A stretch of 64,000 nt of DNA. Origin: Flavobacterium ajazii. Its GTDB lineage: Bacteria; Bacteroidota; Bacteroidia; Flavobacteriales; Flavobacteriaceae. Under the pieces are notes generated by a model, which was not told the origin of the DNA, ran no database searches, and saw only the letters and a program-made list of their open reading frames with translations. The translations under genes were made by a program, and so were the position numbers. This document shows positions 24,566 to 33,015 of the stretch, piece by piece. Location of the stretch: NCBI RefSeq assembly GCF_010614725.1, contig NZ_JAAEHL010000005.1:124001-188000 (forward strand), given 5' to 3'. Each line of letters begins with the position of its first letter. Position 1 is the first letter of the stretch.

Positions 24566-25954
24566 ATGGAAAACATTAAGTCCTACGTTCAACAACATAA
24601 AGATCGGTTTATCAACGAATTGATCGAATTATTAAAGATTCCGTCGGTTAGTGCCGACACTGCATACTCCCAAGATGTTATTGACACAGCAGAGGCTGTA
24701 AAAGAAAGTTTATCAAAAGCAGGCTGCGATTATGTCGAAACCTGCGACACTCCGGGTTACCCAATTATCTACGGAGAAAAAATAATCGACCCAAATCTTC
24801 CAACGGTTTTAGTTTACGGACACTACGATGTTCAACCGCCGGATCCTTTAGAATTATGGGCTTCTCCCCCATTTGAACCGGTTATTAAAACTACAAATAT
24901 TCACCCTGACGGAGCGATTTTTGCCCGTGGAGCTTGTGACGACAAAGGCCAAATGTACATGCACGTAAAAGCGCTTGAATACATGGTACAAAGCAATACT
25001 TTGCCTTGCAATGTAAAATTCATGATCGAAGGCGAAGAAGAAGTAGGTTCTGCAAGTTTGGCCTGGTTCGTAGAACGCAATCAGGAAAAACTGAAAAATG
25101 ATGTAATCCTTATTTCAGATACCGGAATGATTTCAAACCAACAACCGTCTATCACTACCGGTTTAAGAGGTTTGAGTTATGTTGAAGTTGAAGTTACTGG
25201 TCCAAACCGCGATTTACATTCTGGTTTATATGGTGGCGCAGTGGCTAACCCAATTAATATTCTGGCAAAAATGATAGCTTCTCTTCATGACGAAAACAAT
25301 CATATAACAATTCCGGGATTCTACGATAAAGTTCAGGAATTATCTGCAGAAGAAAGAGCCGAAATGGCAAAAGCGCCTTTCAGCTTAGAAAAATATAAAA
25401 ATGCTTTAGATATCGCTGATGTTTATGGCGAAAAAGGGTATGTAACCAACGAAAGAAATTCCATCCGTCCAACATTAGATGTAAACGGAATTTGGGGCGG
25501 TTACACAGGAGAAGGTGCCAAAACAGTTATCGCAAGCAAAGCTTTCGCTAAAATCTCTATGCGATTGGTTCCAAATCAGGACTGGCATGAAATCACAGAG
25601 TTATTCACAAAACATTTCACCAGCATTGCTCCGGCCGGAGTTACTGTAAAAGTTACACCTCACCACGGTGGCCAGGGTTATGTAACTCCAATTGACAGTA
25701 TCGGATATCAGGCGGCAAATAAAGCATATACAGAAACGTTTGGAGTTCCTGCAATTCCGGTTCGTTCAGGCGGCAGTATTCCGATTGTATCATTATTTGA
25801 AAAAGAATTAAAAAGCAAAACTATTTTGATGGGCTTCGGACTCGACAGCGATGCGATTCACTCTCCAAACGAGCATTTCGGAATCTTTAATTACCTGAAA
25901 GGGATTGAAACTATTCCATTGTTTTATAAATATTTTGTAGAGCTTTCGAAGTAA
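24566..25954 (+). CDS. M20 family dipeptidase
   Basis: A 462-residue cytoplasmic metallopeptidase with no signal peptide. The metal-site motifs are VYGHYDVQPPDP, ARGACDDKGQ, IEGEEEVGSASL with the catalytic Glu, and a C-terminal His in DAIHSPNEHFG. A dimerisation lid spans about 190-345 (GPNRDLHSGLYGG). It matches carnosinase-like M20 dipeptidases in length and motif spacing. A TACATTTG box (24536-24543) lies upstream, without a clear -33 element. A terminator follows. Confidence 0.93.
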   Translation: MENIKSYVQQHKDRFINELIELLKIPSVSADTAYSQDVIDTAEAVKESLSKAGCDYVETCDTPGYPIIYGEKIIDPNLPTVLVYGHYDVQPPDPLELWASPPFEPVIKTTNIHPDGAIFARGACDDKGQMYMHVKALEYMVQSNTLPCNVKFMIEGEEEVGSASLAWFVERNQEKLKNDVILISDTGMISNQQPSITTGLRGLSYVEVEVTGPNRDLHSGLYGGAVANPINILAKMIASLHDENNHITIPGFYDKVQELSAEERAEMAKAPFSLEKYKNALDIADVYGEKGYVTNERNSIRPTLDVNGIWGGYTGEGAKTVIASKAFAKISMRLVPNQDWHEITELFTKHFTSIAPAGVTVKVTPHHGGQGYVTPIDSIGYQAANKAYTETFGVPAIPVRSGGSIPIVSLFEKELKSKTILMGFGLDSDAIHSPNEHFGIFNYLKGIETIPLFYKYFVELSK

Positions 25955-25974
25955 TTCGTTTCATAATAAAATTT

Positions 25975-26005
25975 AAATCCGTTCAGTAATGAGCGGATTT
26001 TTTTT
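25975..26005 (+). terminator. Terminator of the dipeptidase gene
   Basis: AAATCCGTTC (25975-25984) pairs with GAGCGGATTT (25991-26000) with one mismatch, followed by a T-run. Confidence 0.85.
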
Positions 26006-26044
26006 GAGTTTCAAATTGATATTAAAATTTGTCATTGATATTAA

Positions 26045-26131
26045 TTAGGGCGTTACCTACGGTCGGGCTTTCGGCTATATCTTTTATTCCGTTATCACTT
26101 CATAAAAGGATGCCGCCTCTATCCCTAACGC
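26045..26131. repeat. Structured intergenic element bounded by TTAGGG/CCCTAA
   Basis: TTAGGG (26045-26050) pairs with CCCTAA (26123-26128). Nested inside, CGGC (26072-26075) pairs with GCCG (26112-26115), and CTTTTAT (26081-26087) with ATAAAAG (26102-26108). The segment GGTCGGGCTTTCGGC is GC-rich compared with the surroundings. No ORF. It looks like a dispersed, structure-conserved flavobacterial intergenic element, but copies elsewhere cannot be checked here. It lies between the dipeptidase terminator and the BlaI operon promoter. Confidence 0.6.
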
Positions 26132-26184
26132 TATCACAAATCATTGAAAATCATAGTTCGATTTAAATTTTTAAAACTTTTTTC

Positions 26185-26217
26185 TTGCAAGTTTTAAATT
26201 TTACTCTACATTTGTAG
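26185..26217 (+). promoter_or_regulatory. BlaI-type operator overlapping the operon promoter
   Basis: TTG (26185-26187), exactly 19 bases, then TACATTTG (26207-26214) is a perfect TTG-N19-TAnnTTTG promoter. The same bases form the palindrome CTACATTTGTAG (26206-26217), whose core TACA-N2-TGTA is the known BlaI/MecI/CopY-family operator. A half-site CTACAAA follows near 26225. Repressor binding would cover the -7 box. The first gene starts at 26247, and the BlaI-family gene is second in the operon. Confidence 0.8.
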
Positions 26218-26246
26218 AAACAAATCTACAAACATAGAAAAAAGAC

Positions 26247-26669
26247 ATGAAAAACCTTTTTGCAATATTGTTATGCGGAGCATTTCTTTTTGGCTGCAAA
26301 CCCAGTTTAATCAACCAAAAGACTGAAAAGAAAAAGCAAGGAGTCTGGATTGAGGAATATTCAGAAGATAGTACCCATTACAAGTCGTATGAATATTACA
26401 AAGACGACCAGCCGGTAAAAAAGTGGAAATCCTATATCAACGGAAAAATCTATAAAACCGAAAAATACAAAAACGGAATGTGCACCGTAAAATATTATCA
26501 TCCAAACGGAAAGCTCCAATCAAAAGGAAAAACCAGCGTTGAAATTGATTCAGTCGAAACACACTGGTTTTATTTCGGAAAATGGAAATTCTATTCGGAT
26601 AAAGGAAAATTAACCGATATCAGAAAATACAATAAAGGGAATTTGGTTTCAGAACAAAACATAGAATAA
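26247..26669 (+). CDS. Lipoprotein with MORN-like strands
   Basis: A 140-residue protein with a lipoprotein signal (GAFLFGC, Cys17). The rest is a ladder of short Tyr/Gly/Lys-rich strands (KKWKSYINGKIYKTEKYKNG, YYHPNGKLQSKGK) like MORN/YwqK-type repeats. These make elongated beta-sheets in envelope proteins; no enzymatic role is expected. It is first in the BlaI-controlled operon, 24 bp before the repressor gene, and its role there is unknown. Confidence 0.7.
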   Translation: MKNLFAILLCGAFLFGCKPSLINQKTEKKKQGVWIEEYSEDSTHYKSYEYYKDDQPVKKWKSYINGKIYKTEKYKNGMCTVKYYHPNGKLQSKGKTSVEIDSVETHWFYFGKWKFYSDKGKLTDIRKYNKGNLVSEQNIE

Positions 26670-26693
26670 GAAAAACTTAGAAACTCTAAAAAC

Positions 26694-27065
26694 ATGCAAT
26701 TATCAAACTCAGAAGAACAATTAATGGAACATTTGTGGAAGCTCGAAAAAGCCTTCATGAAAGATCTGCTTGAAGCCTATTCGGAACCAAAACCGGCAAC
26801 AACCACCGTTGCAACGCTTTTAAAAAGGATGATAGATAAGAAATTTGTGGCATACAACGAGTTCGGGAATTCAAGAGAATATTATCCATTAGTCAAAAAA
26901 ACAGATTATTTCTCTAAACATGTAAAAGGACTGATTAGCAATTTTTTTAATAATTCGGCCTCGCAATTTGCTTCTTTCTTTACAACCGAAACCAATTTAT
27001 CAGCTTCGGAACTGGAAGAACTCAAAAAAATAATCGATTCAGAAATTCAAAAGAAGAAAAAATGA
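26694..27065 (+). CDS. BlaI/MecI/CopY-family transcriptional repressor
   Basis: A 123-residue protein with the family's N-terminal winged helix (SNSEEQLMEHLWKLEKAFMKDLLEAY, then TTVATLLKRMIDKKFVAY) and a C-terminal dimerisation helix region. The inducer-linked protease of the classical systems is BlaR1, and a BlaR1-like gene follows with a 4-base overlap (ATGA). The palindrome at 26206-26217 fits its operator. No beta-lactamase gene is present, so the regulon may concern envelope stress rather than drug resistance. Confidence 0.92.
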   Translation: MQLSNSEEQLMEHLWKLEKAFMKDLLEAYSEPKPATTTVATLLKRMIDKKFVAYNEFGNSREYYPLVKKTDYFSKHVKGLISNFFNNSASQFASFFTTETNLSASELEELKKIIDSEIQKKKK

Positions 27066-28285
27066 TTGCGTATCTTTTAAAATCGGGATTACTGCTTTTA
27101 CTTTTTTATGCAGGATATAAGTTATGGCTGGCAAACGAAAAAATGTTTCGTTTTAATCGGGCTTATCTACTTTTGGGTTTGGTTTTTAGTTTTTTATTTC
27201 CATTACAAATTATTTCCTTCCAATCTAATCCTTCCAATAAAATAGGATCTTTTAGCTTAGACGAATTAGTGGTTCAGAAAAGCAATGATAGTTTAAAATC
27301 GTTAGTTGATTATCTAAATCTGGCTAATGTCCTTTTTGGAATTTATTTTCTTGTGGTTTCAATTCTGAGTATTCGTTTTATATTGAATCTGTATTCATTT
27401 TACAGAAAAATTAAAATAAATGAAACTCAATTTATAAACGGAGAAAAAGTCATTCTAATTGAAGAAAGCACTTTGCCACACTCGTTCTGGAATACCATTT
27501 TCATTAATAAGTCAGTATTCAAAAACAATAAAATTCCATCAGAATTAATAGCGCATGAAAAAGCACATTTGCAGCAAAAACATACTTTGGATATTCTGCT
27601 TATAGAAATTTTGCAAATTGTATTTTGGTTTAATCCAATCTTTATCCTGTATAAAAAAGCAATTAAGCTTAATCATGAATTTCTGGCAGACGAAGCAGTC
27701 AACGTTCGTTACAATTCAGTTTCAGATTATCAGAATTTATTACTCCAAATAGCTTCAGATAAGACCCGTATTGATTTAGCGAGTGCTATCAATTATTTAA
27801 TAACCAAAAAACGTTTTCTTATGATGACTAAAAAAGAATGCAAAATAAAATCGACCCTAAAAGCATTTACTGCAATTGTATTTTCAGCTTTATTGCTTTT
27901 TATATTTAGCCATAAAAGTACTGCTCAGGAAAATAACAAAAAATTAAACGATGATAGACCGATAAATGCTATTGATCCAATTGAAACACAGCCTGAATTT
28001 CCAGGCGGAATAGAAGCCTTTTATAGATTTATAGGTGAAAATTTCAAAATGCCGCCTGAGGCTGCCAAAAACAACTTTTCAGGAAAAATTTACCTGCAGT
28101 TTGTAGTGGAAAAAGAAGGTTCTTTGTCTGAAATAAAAGTTTTAAAAGACTTAGGTTACGGAATGGGAAGTGAGGCAATTCGTGTACTAAAACTTTCTCC
28201 AAACTGGACTGCTGGTTCTATAAATGGCAAATTCGTTCGGGTTTTATATAGTTTGCCAATCCAGATTCAGGCAGAAAAAAAATAA
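27062..28285 (+). CDS. BlaR1-like M56 membrane metallopeptidase with C-terminal TonB domain
   Basis: A 407-residue protein. Membrane helices at about 3-21, 34-52 and 90-110 precede the M56 zinc motif HEKAH (165-169) in the context ELIAHEKAHLQQKH, and another helix follows near 267-285. Residues about 308-405 form a TonB C-terminal domain (QPEFPGGIEAFYRFIGENF, then KIYLQFVVEKEGSL). M56 proteins cleave BlaI-type repressors upon a signal; the extracytoplasmic domain here is TonB-like instead of a penicillin sensor. It overlaps the repressor gene by 4 bp, a common Bacteroidota pair. Confidence 0.9.
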   Translation: MIAYLLKSGLLLLLFYAGYKLWLANEKMFRFNRAYLLLGLVFSFLFPLQIISFQSNPSNKIGSFSLDELVVQKSNDSLKSLVDYLNLANVLFGIYFLVVSILSIRFILNLYSFYRKIKINETQFINGEKVILIEESTLPHSFWNTIFINKSVFKNNKIPSELIAHEKAHLQQKHTLDILLIEILQIVFWFNPIFILYKKAIKLNHEFLADEAVNVRYNSVSDYQNLLLQIASDKTRIDLASAINYLITKKRFLMMTKKECKIKSTLKAFTAIVFSALLLFIFSHKSTAQENNKKLNDDRPINAIDPIETQPEFPGGIEAFYRFIGENFKMPPEAAKNNFSGKIYLQFVVEKEGSLSEIKVLKDLGYGMGSEAIRVLKLSPNWTAGSINGKFVRVLYSLPIQIQAEKK

Positions 28286-28360
28286 AAAAACTTTATATTA
28301 CTTTATTTATTAAAATTGCAGCTATTCTTAATCTAATTAAAAATCAGCCAAACCGTACAA

Positions 28361-29095
28361 ATGCAAAAAAAACTTTTATCTATCCTTTCTTTACTTATTG
28401 CTCTTATTTCCTTAGAAATAAAAGCCCAGACAGAAACTACATCAACAACTAATGATTATAAAAAGATATCTGAATTAGATGAAATGCCATCTTTCCCGGA
28501 CGGTATTAAAGAGTTTTATAAATTCATAGGAGCCAATTATCAAACTCCAAAAATTCAGGGTTTAGCAGGCAAAATCTATACTACATTTATAATCGAAAAA
28601 GATGGCTCTTTAACAGACATAAGAGTTTTAAAAGACATTGGTTACGATACAGGAAGAGAAGCAATCCGTGTACTTCAAAATTCACCTAAATGGATTCCTG
28701 GAAAATATAAAGGAGAAAATGTTCGGGTCTTATATTCTTTACCTATTAATATCGTAGCCACTGAAAAGTCAGCCGAAAAAGTATATTCAATATCAGAGGT
28801 CTTTGAAAAACCAACTTATCCGGGAGGTTTGCAAAATTTTTATACAGATCTTTCAAAACAGTTTAAAACTCCTGAAAAAGTAGGATTAAAAGGAAAACTT
28901 GTTATTGGTTTTGTAATTGAAAAAGACGGCTCTATTGGACAAACTACGATTTTAAAAGATATCGGTTATGGTACCGGTGAAGAAGCTATACGCTGTTTAA
29001 AATTGAATAAAAAATGGATTCCAGGTAAACTTAAAGACGGAACAGCCGTGAGTACAGCCTACATTCTGCCTGTTACAATTCAATCAGAAAATTAA
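28361..29095 (+). CDS. Exported protein with two tandem TonB C-terminal domains
   Basis: A 244-residue protein. The signal peptide (about 1-22, ending EIKAQ) lacks a long anchor, so the mature protein is likely soluble in the periplasm. Two homologous TonB_C repeats follow at about 40-132 and 145-242. Each begins FPDG or YPGG and continues with KIYTTFIIEKDGSLTDIRVL or VIGFVIEKDGSIGQTTIL. They also resemble the C-terminal domain of the preceding M56 protein, suggesting duplication. Without ExbB/D-binding helices it cannot energise receptors directly. It lies 75 bp after the M56 gene and may be in the same transcript. Confidence 0.85.
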   Translation: MQKKLLSILSLLIALISLEIKAQTETTSTTNDYKKISELDEMPSFPDGIKEFYKFIGANYQTPKIQGLAGKIYTTFIIEKDGSLTDIRVLKDIGYDTGREAIRVLQNSPKWIPGKYKGENVRVLYSLPINIVATEKSAEKVYSISEVFEKPTYPGGLQNFYTDLSKQFKTPEKVGLKGKLVIGFVIEKDGSIGQTTILKDIGYGTGEEAIRCLKLNKKWIPGKLKDGTAVSTAYILPVTIQSEN

Positions 29096-29100
29096 TTTAA

Positions 29101-29135
29101 AAAAATCCGCTCCTTTTTACAAGAAGCGGATTTTA
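29101..29135. terminator. Bidirectional terminator between convergent genes
   Basis: AAAATCCGCT (29102-29111) pairs with AGCGGATTTT (29125-29134), flanked by A and T runs. It serves the TonB-domain gene and the convergent dehydrogenase gene. Confidence 0.88.
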
Positions 29136-29164
29136 AAAAATTCAAAAACTAAAAATAAATCCGT

Positions 29165-30529
29165 TTAAAACAAGTCCGGATTATATCCAAAATATGGCAT
29201 GCTTTGTTCGTGAAAAACGACACCATAACTTTCTAATTCTTCTAAAATTGGCAAATACACTTCCTTATTGATCGGAAGCTGTACACCTGGGGTTGTAATT
29301 TTTCCATTCAAAATCAACAAAGTCGCTATCGCCACCGGAAGCCCTACGGTTTTTGCCATCGCCGTATACGTTTGATCTTCACCTATGCAAACCATTTTTG
29401 AGTCAATTTGTTTTTTTTCACCATTCAGTTCGTAGCCAAATTTATGATACATCACGATCATATCTTTATCATCTGGTTCCAGAGTCCAGCTGTCAGTCAG
29501 TATTTTTTCTAAAATCTGGGCAGGAGTCGCATTAGGCAGATTTACTTTTTTGCTGGGGTTGAATAAATCCAGTTCTAAAAGTTTGTCCCACATAATATCG
29601 TCCTGATCTATTTTTAAAATCAGACGCATTTTTATTTCGACTGAATCTGTTGGGTGATATGGTAAAAACGAATTGGTAAACTGACGGTAACTCATGTTTT
29701 CAGAATCTTCCATGATATAACTGTCGTCTGTCATGCCCAGTTGCACAAACATATTCCAGGCTTTCGAAAAACCAACTCTTCTAATTGTTCCTCTGTATAA
29801 AGTCAGAATATCATCCAAACCATATATTGACCGGTATTTAAGCGAATCACGATTGGAATAGGCTTCAAATTTACCGTAGCCCTCTACCTCGAGAAACTCT
29901 GTTCTGCGAAATAAAGTTCCGTATGGAATGTATTTATAAGTACCTTCCTGAATAAATTTTGCTGCACCACCCTGACCCGCTAATACCACATTACGCGGTG
30001 CCCAGGTAAATTTGTAATTCCACAAATTGTTATCAGATTCCGGAGCAACCAATCCGCCGCAAAAAGATTCGAACAAAAGCATTTTTCCACCTTTCGATCT
30101 AATTTCGTCAATGACTTTCATAGCACTCATATGATCTATTCCGGGATCGAGGCCAATTTCATTCATGAAAATCAAATTATTTTTTTTGGCTTCTTCATCA
30201 AGTACCATCATAGCATCACTTATATAGGAAGCGGTAACCAGATGTTTTTTGAATTGTAGACAATCTTTTGCAATTTCAATATGCAAATGTGCCGGAAGCA
30301 TCGAAATTACTATTGAAGCTTTTTTTATGGCCACCTGTCTTTCTTCGGCATCAAAAATATTCAGGGCAATTGGAGTAGCATTAGGGTGATTTCCGGTCTT
30401 TTTTTCGGCCAAAGCCAAAGATAAATCAGCTACCGTAATATGCAGATTTTCGCTTTCAGATTTTGAAAGCAAATACTGTATCAGGGACGATGCGGATCTA
30501 CCCGCTCCAATGATCAGAATATGTCTCAT
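29165..30529 (-). CDS. Saccharopine dehydrogenase family protein
   Basis: A 454-residue cytoplasmic oxidoreductase. The N-terminal Rossmann nucleotide motif is ILIIGAGRSASSLIQYLL, followed by VVISMLPAHLHIEIAKDCL and MNEIGLDPGIDHMSAMK, which match the saccharopine reductase/LYS9-like family. It may act in lysine degradation as a saccharopine dehydrogenase (glutamate-forming); other family members reduce different imines. No partner gene is adjacent. It has its own promoter at 30547-30577. Confidence 0.85.
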   Translation of the reverse strand: MRHILIIGAGRSASSLIQYLLSKSESENLHITVADLSLALAEKKTGNHPNATPIALNIFDAEERQVAIKKASIVISMLPAHLHIEIAKDCLQFKKHLVTASYISDAMMVLDEEAKKNNLIFMNEIGLDPGIDHMSAMKVIDEIRSKGGKMLLFESFCGGLVAPESDNNLWNYKFTWAPRNVVLAGQGGAAKFIQEGTYKYIPYGTLFRRTEFLEVEGYGKFEAYSNRDSLKYRSIYGLDDILTLYRGTIRRVGFSKAWNMFVQLGMTDDSYIMEDSENMSYRQFTNSFLPYHPTDSVEIKMRLILKIDQDDIMWDKLLELDLFNPSKKVNLPNATPAQILEKILTDSWTLEPDDKDMIVMYHKFGYELNGEKKQIDSKMVCIGEDQTYTAMAKTVGLPVAIATLLILNGKITTPGVQLPINKEVYLPILEELESYGVVFHEQSMPYFGYNPDLF

Positions 30530-30546
30530 AATTTACATATATAACA

Positions 30547-30577
30547 CAAACATACAAAAATGTTACAAAAATAACAA
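30547..30577 (-). promoter_or_regulatory. Promoter of the saccharopine dehydrogenase-like gene
   Basis: On the minus strand TTG (30577-30575), 20 bases, TATGTTTG (30554-30547), 18 bases before the ATG at 30529. Confidence 0.6.
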
Positions 30578-30655
30578 TTAAAGAATGATGAAATTTTAAA
30601 AAATACAGAAACAAAGTAAATCAGATTTTTTTTAAAAGTGTATTTGAAATGTTTT

Positions 30656-30683
30656 TTGTTTGGCTTAATTAAGAGTATTTTTG
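30656..30683 (+). promoter_or_regulatory. Promoter of the DUF423 gene
   Basis: TTG (30656-30658), 17 bases, TATTTTTG (30676-30683), 23 bases before the ATG at 30706. Confidence 0.55.
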
Positions 30684-30705
30684 TGATATTAAAAACACAT
30701 AAAAA

Positions 30706-31092
30706 ATGGAAAGAAAAATAATTATTACAGGTACTATTTTCGGAATGTTAGCGATTATTTTAGGTGCTTTTGGCGCGCATGCCTTAAAAGCAATATTAAC
30801 TCCGGAACAATTAACCAGTTTTGAAACGGGTGTTCGTTATCAGATGTATCATGCTTTCTTTTTATTTTTTGTGGCTTCCCGAACAGAACTGCCTTTAAAG
30901 ACGCTAAAAGTGATCTATAATTTAGTTTTAGCAGGCGTACTTTTGTTCTCAGGTTCCATTTACTTACTGACTACCAAAAATGTAACAACGATTGACTTTA
31001 AAATTATTGGATTCGTAACTCCAATTGGCGGATTCCTATTAATCTTCGCCTGGTTTGTTCTTTTGCTTACTTTTTTTAAGAAAAAATCATAA
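30706..31092 (+). CDS. DUF423 family small membrane protein
   Basis: A 128-residue protein with four membrane helices. The family motif appears near the N-terminus: GAFGAHALKAILTPEQLTSF, then TGVRYQMYHAFFLF. DUF423 (YgdD-like) proteins are widespread inner-membrane proteins of unknown role. It is transcribed divergently from the dehydrogenase gene, with its own promoter. Confidence 0.93.
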   Translation: MERKIIITGTIFGMLAIILGAFGAHALKAILTPEQLTSFETGVRYQMYHAFFLFFVASRTELPLKTLKVIYNLVLAGVLLFSGSIYLLTTKNVTTIDFKIIGFVTPIGGFLLIFAWFVLLLTFFKKKS

Positions 31093-31129
31093 AATTCATT
31101 TAAAAAAATTCTATCTGAATTTTATTAAC

Positions 31130-31137
31130 TAATTTTG
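31130..31137 (+). promoter_or_regulatory. -7 box candidate of pckA
   Basis: TAATTTTG fits TAnnTTTG but no -33 TTG is correctly placed, and the leader to the ATG would be about 140 bases. Confidence 0.3.
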
Positions 31138-31280
31138 TTGTATATATAACAGATATCTTTTTATGTGTGAATATTTTTTATTTTTTAAGTCTAAAAATGA
31201 ATAATATAACACCGGATAAGCTTTCAATTATATTTTAAAATTTGACATTTTAGGATAAATTATAACACAACAAAAAATTT

Positions 31281-32885
31281 ATGGAGACGAATACACTTTC
31301 CTCGAAATCGATTTCGCTAACTAATTTAGGAATTAAAAACGCTACAGTCCGGTATCAGTTATCTGCAGATGAACTGCACGCCATAACGATCGAATCCGGG
31401 CAGGGAATTGAAAGTTCTACCGGCGCTCTGGCGATTAATACAGGCGAGTTTACAGGACGTTCTCCACAGGATCGTTTTATTGTAAAAGACAGTATTACAG
31501 AGGACAAAGTTTGGTGGGGAAATGTAAATATTCCGTTTTCACCGGATGCTTTCGAAAAACTATATAATAAGGTAACCCAGTTTTTATCAGACAAAGAAGT
31601 TTTTGTACGCGATTCATACGTTTGCTCTGACGCCAATTACAGACTAAATGTTCGCGTAGTAACCGAAACAGCCTGGTCAAATTTGTTTTGTTACAATATG
31701 TTTTTAAGACCGGAAGAGTCAGAGTTAGCCAACTTTACTCCTGAATGGACTGTAATCTGTGCACCAAGTTTCATGGCAGATCCTGCTGTAGATGGTACAC
31801 GACAGTCCAATTTTGCTATTTTGGATTTTACTAAAAAAGTAGCCTTAATTGGAGGAACAGGTTATACAGGGGAAATGAAAAAAGGGATTTTTTCTGCATT
31901 AAACTTCATTTTACCGGTTTTCGAAAATACTTTGCCAATGCACTGTAGTGCCAATGTGGGTGAAGCCGGGGATACTGCGATTTTCTTCGGATTATCCGGA
32001 ACAGGAAAAACTACTTTATCAGCAGACCCGGAACGCAAATTAATCGGTGACGATGAACATGGATGGACAAGCGAAAATACCGTTTTTAACTTTGAAGGCG
32101 GCTGTTATGCGAAAGTAATTAACTTATCTGAAGAAAATGAACCGGATATTTTCAGAGCCATCAAAAAAGGAGCACTTTTAGAAAATGTGGTTTTTAAAGC
32201 CGGAACAAACGAAGTTGATTATGAAGATGTTTCGATTACGCAAAACACACGTGTAAGTTATCCGATAACACATATTGACAATATTCAACCGGGGTCTATT
32301 GGACATAACCCTAAAAATATATTTTTCTTAACGGCAGATTCTTTCGGAATTTTGCCTCCAATCTCAAAACTGACTCCAGGTCAGGCTGCTTATCATTTTA
32401 TTTCGGGCTATACAGCAAAAGTAGCCGGAACTGAAGCAGGTGTAACAGAACCTCAGCCAAATTTCTCTGCTTGTTTTGGAGCACCGTTTATGCCTCTGCA
32501 TCCGACGAAATATGCTGAAATGTTAAGCAAAAAAATGAAAGATGCTAATGTAAAAGTTTGGCTAATCAATACAGGATGGACAGGTGGTGCATACGGAACA
32601 GGAACCCGTATGAAATTAAAATACACTCGTGCTATGATTACGGCTGCATTAAACGGAGAACTGGATAATGTAGAGTACGTTGACCATAAAGTATTTGGAA
32701 TCGCTAAACCACAATCCTGCCCTAATGTCCCAAGCGAAATTTTAAATCCGAGAAATACCTGGGAAGACAAAGATTTATACGATAAAAAAGCGTTAGAATT
32801 GGCTCAAAAATTCAAAGCTAATTTTGCCAAATTTGAAGAGTTTGCAAATGCTGAAATCTTAGCAGGCGCACCGATTACAGAATAA
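31281..32885 (+). CDS. pckA: Phosphoenolpyruvate carboxykinase (ATP)
   Basis: A 534-residue enzyme of the ATP-dependent family. The kinase loop is FGLSGTGKTTLSADP, followed by the metal-binding LIGDDEHGW. The PEPCK-specific NTGWTGGAYGTGTRMKL and RFIVKDSITEDKVWWGNVN regions are present. It converts oxaloacetate and ATP to phosphoenolpyruvate, CO2 and ADP, the entry step of gluconeogenesis. Single gene with a strong terminator and an upstream AT-rich leader of about 190 bases. Confidence 0.97.
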   Translation: METNTLSSKSISLTNLGIKNATVRYQLSADELHAITIESGQGIESSTGALAINTGEFTGRSPQDRFIVKDSITEDKVWWGNVNIPFSPDAFEKLYNKVTQFLSDKEVFVRDSYVCSDANYRLNVRVVTETAWSNLFCYNMFLRPEESELANFTPEWTVICAPSFMADPAVDGTRQSNFAILDFTKKVALIGGTGYTGEMKKGIFSALNFILPVFENTLPMHCSANVGEAGDTAIFFGLSGTGKTTLSADPERKLIGDDEHGWTSENTVFNFEGGCYAKVINLSEENEPDIFRAIKKGALLENVVFKAGTNEVDYEDVSITQNTRVSYPITHIDNIQPGSIGHNPKNIFFLTADSFGILPPISKLTPGQAAYHFISGYTAKVAGTEAGVTEPQPNFSACFGAPFMPLHPTKYAEMLSKKMKDANVKVWLINTGWTGGAYGTGTRMKLKYTRAMITAALNGELDNVEYVDHKVFGIAKPQSCPNVPSEILNPRNTWEDKDLYDKKALELAQKFKANFAKFEEFANAEILAGAPITE

Positions 32886-32907
32886 AGGGCAATTATAATT
32901 CAAACTA

Positions 32908-32938
32908 AAAAAAGCTGTTCGTTATGAACAGCTTTTTT
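32908..32938 (+). terminator. Terminator of pckA
   Basis: AAAAAAGCTGTTC (32908-32920) pairs perfectly with GAACAGCTTTTTT (32926-32938). Confidence 0.9.
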
Positions 32939-33015
32939 GTTTGGTCTCCAATCGCAGCTAAAAATAAACACTGAACACTGACGCTGCGACTGAAAACACA
33001 GTAAACACTGAAAAT

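Noticed and set aside
24371..24598. 75-codon open frame on the minus strand
   Set aside because: It covers tRNA-Leu and the start of the dipeptidase gene.
26694..28285. Beta-lactam resistance regulation
   Set aside because: BlaI/BlaR1-like genes are present but no beta-lactamase or penicillin-binding sensor domain; the M56 protein carries a TonB domain instead.
32954..33012. Short repeats of AACACTGA words after pckA
   Set aside because: Arms are too degenerate to call a specific inverted repeat, though they resemble the other intergenic families.
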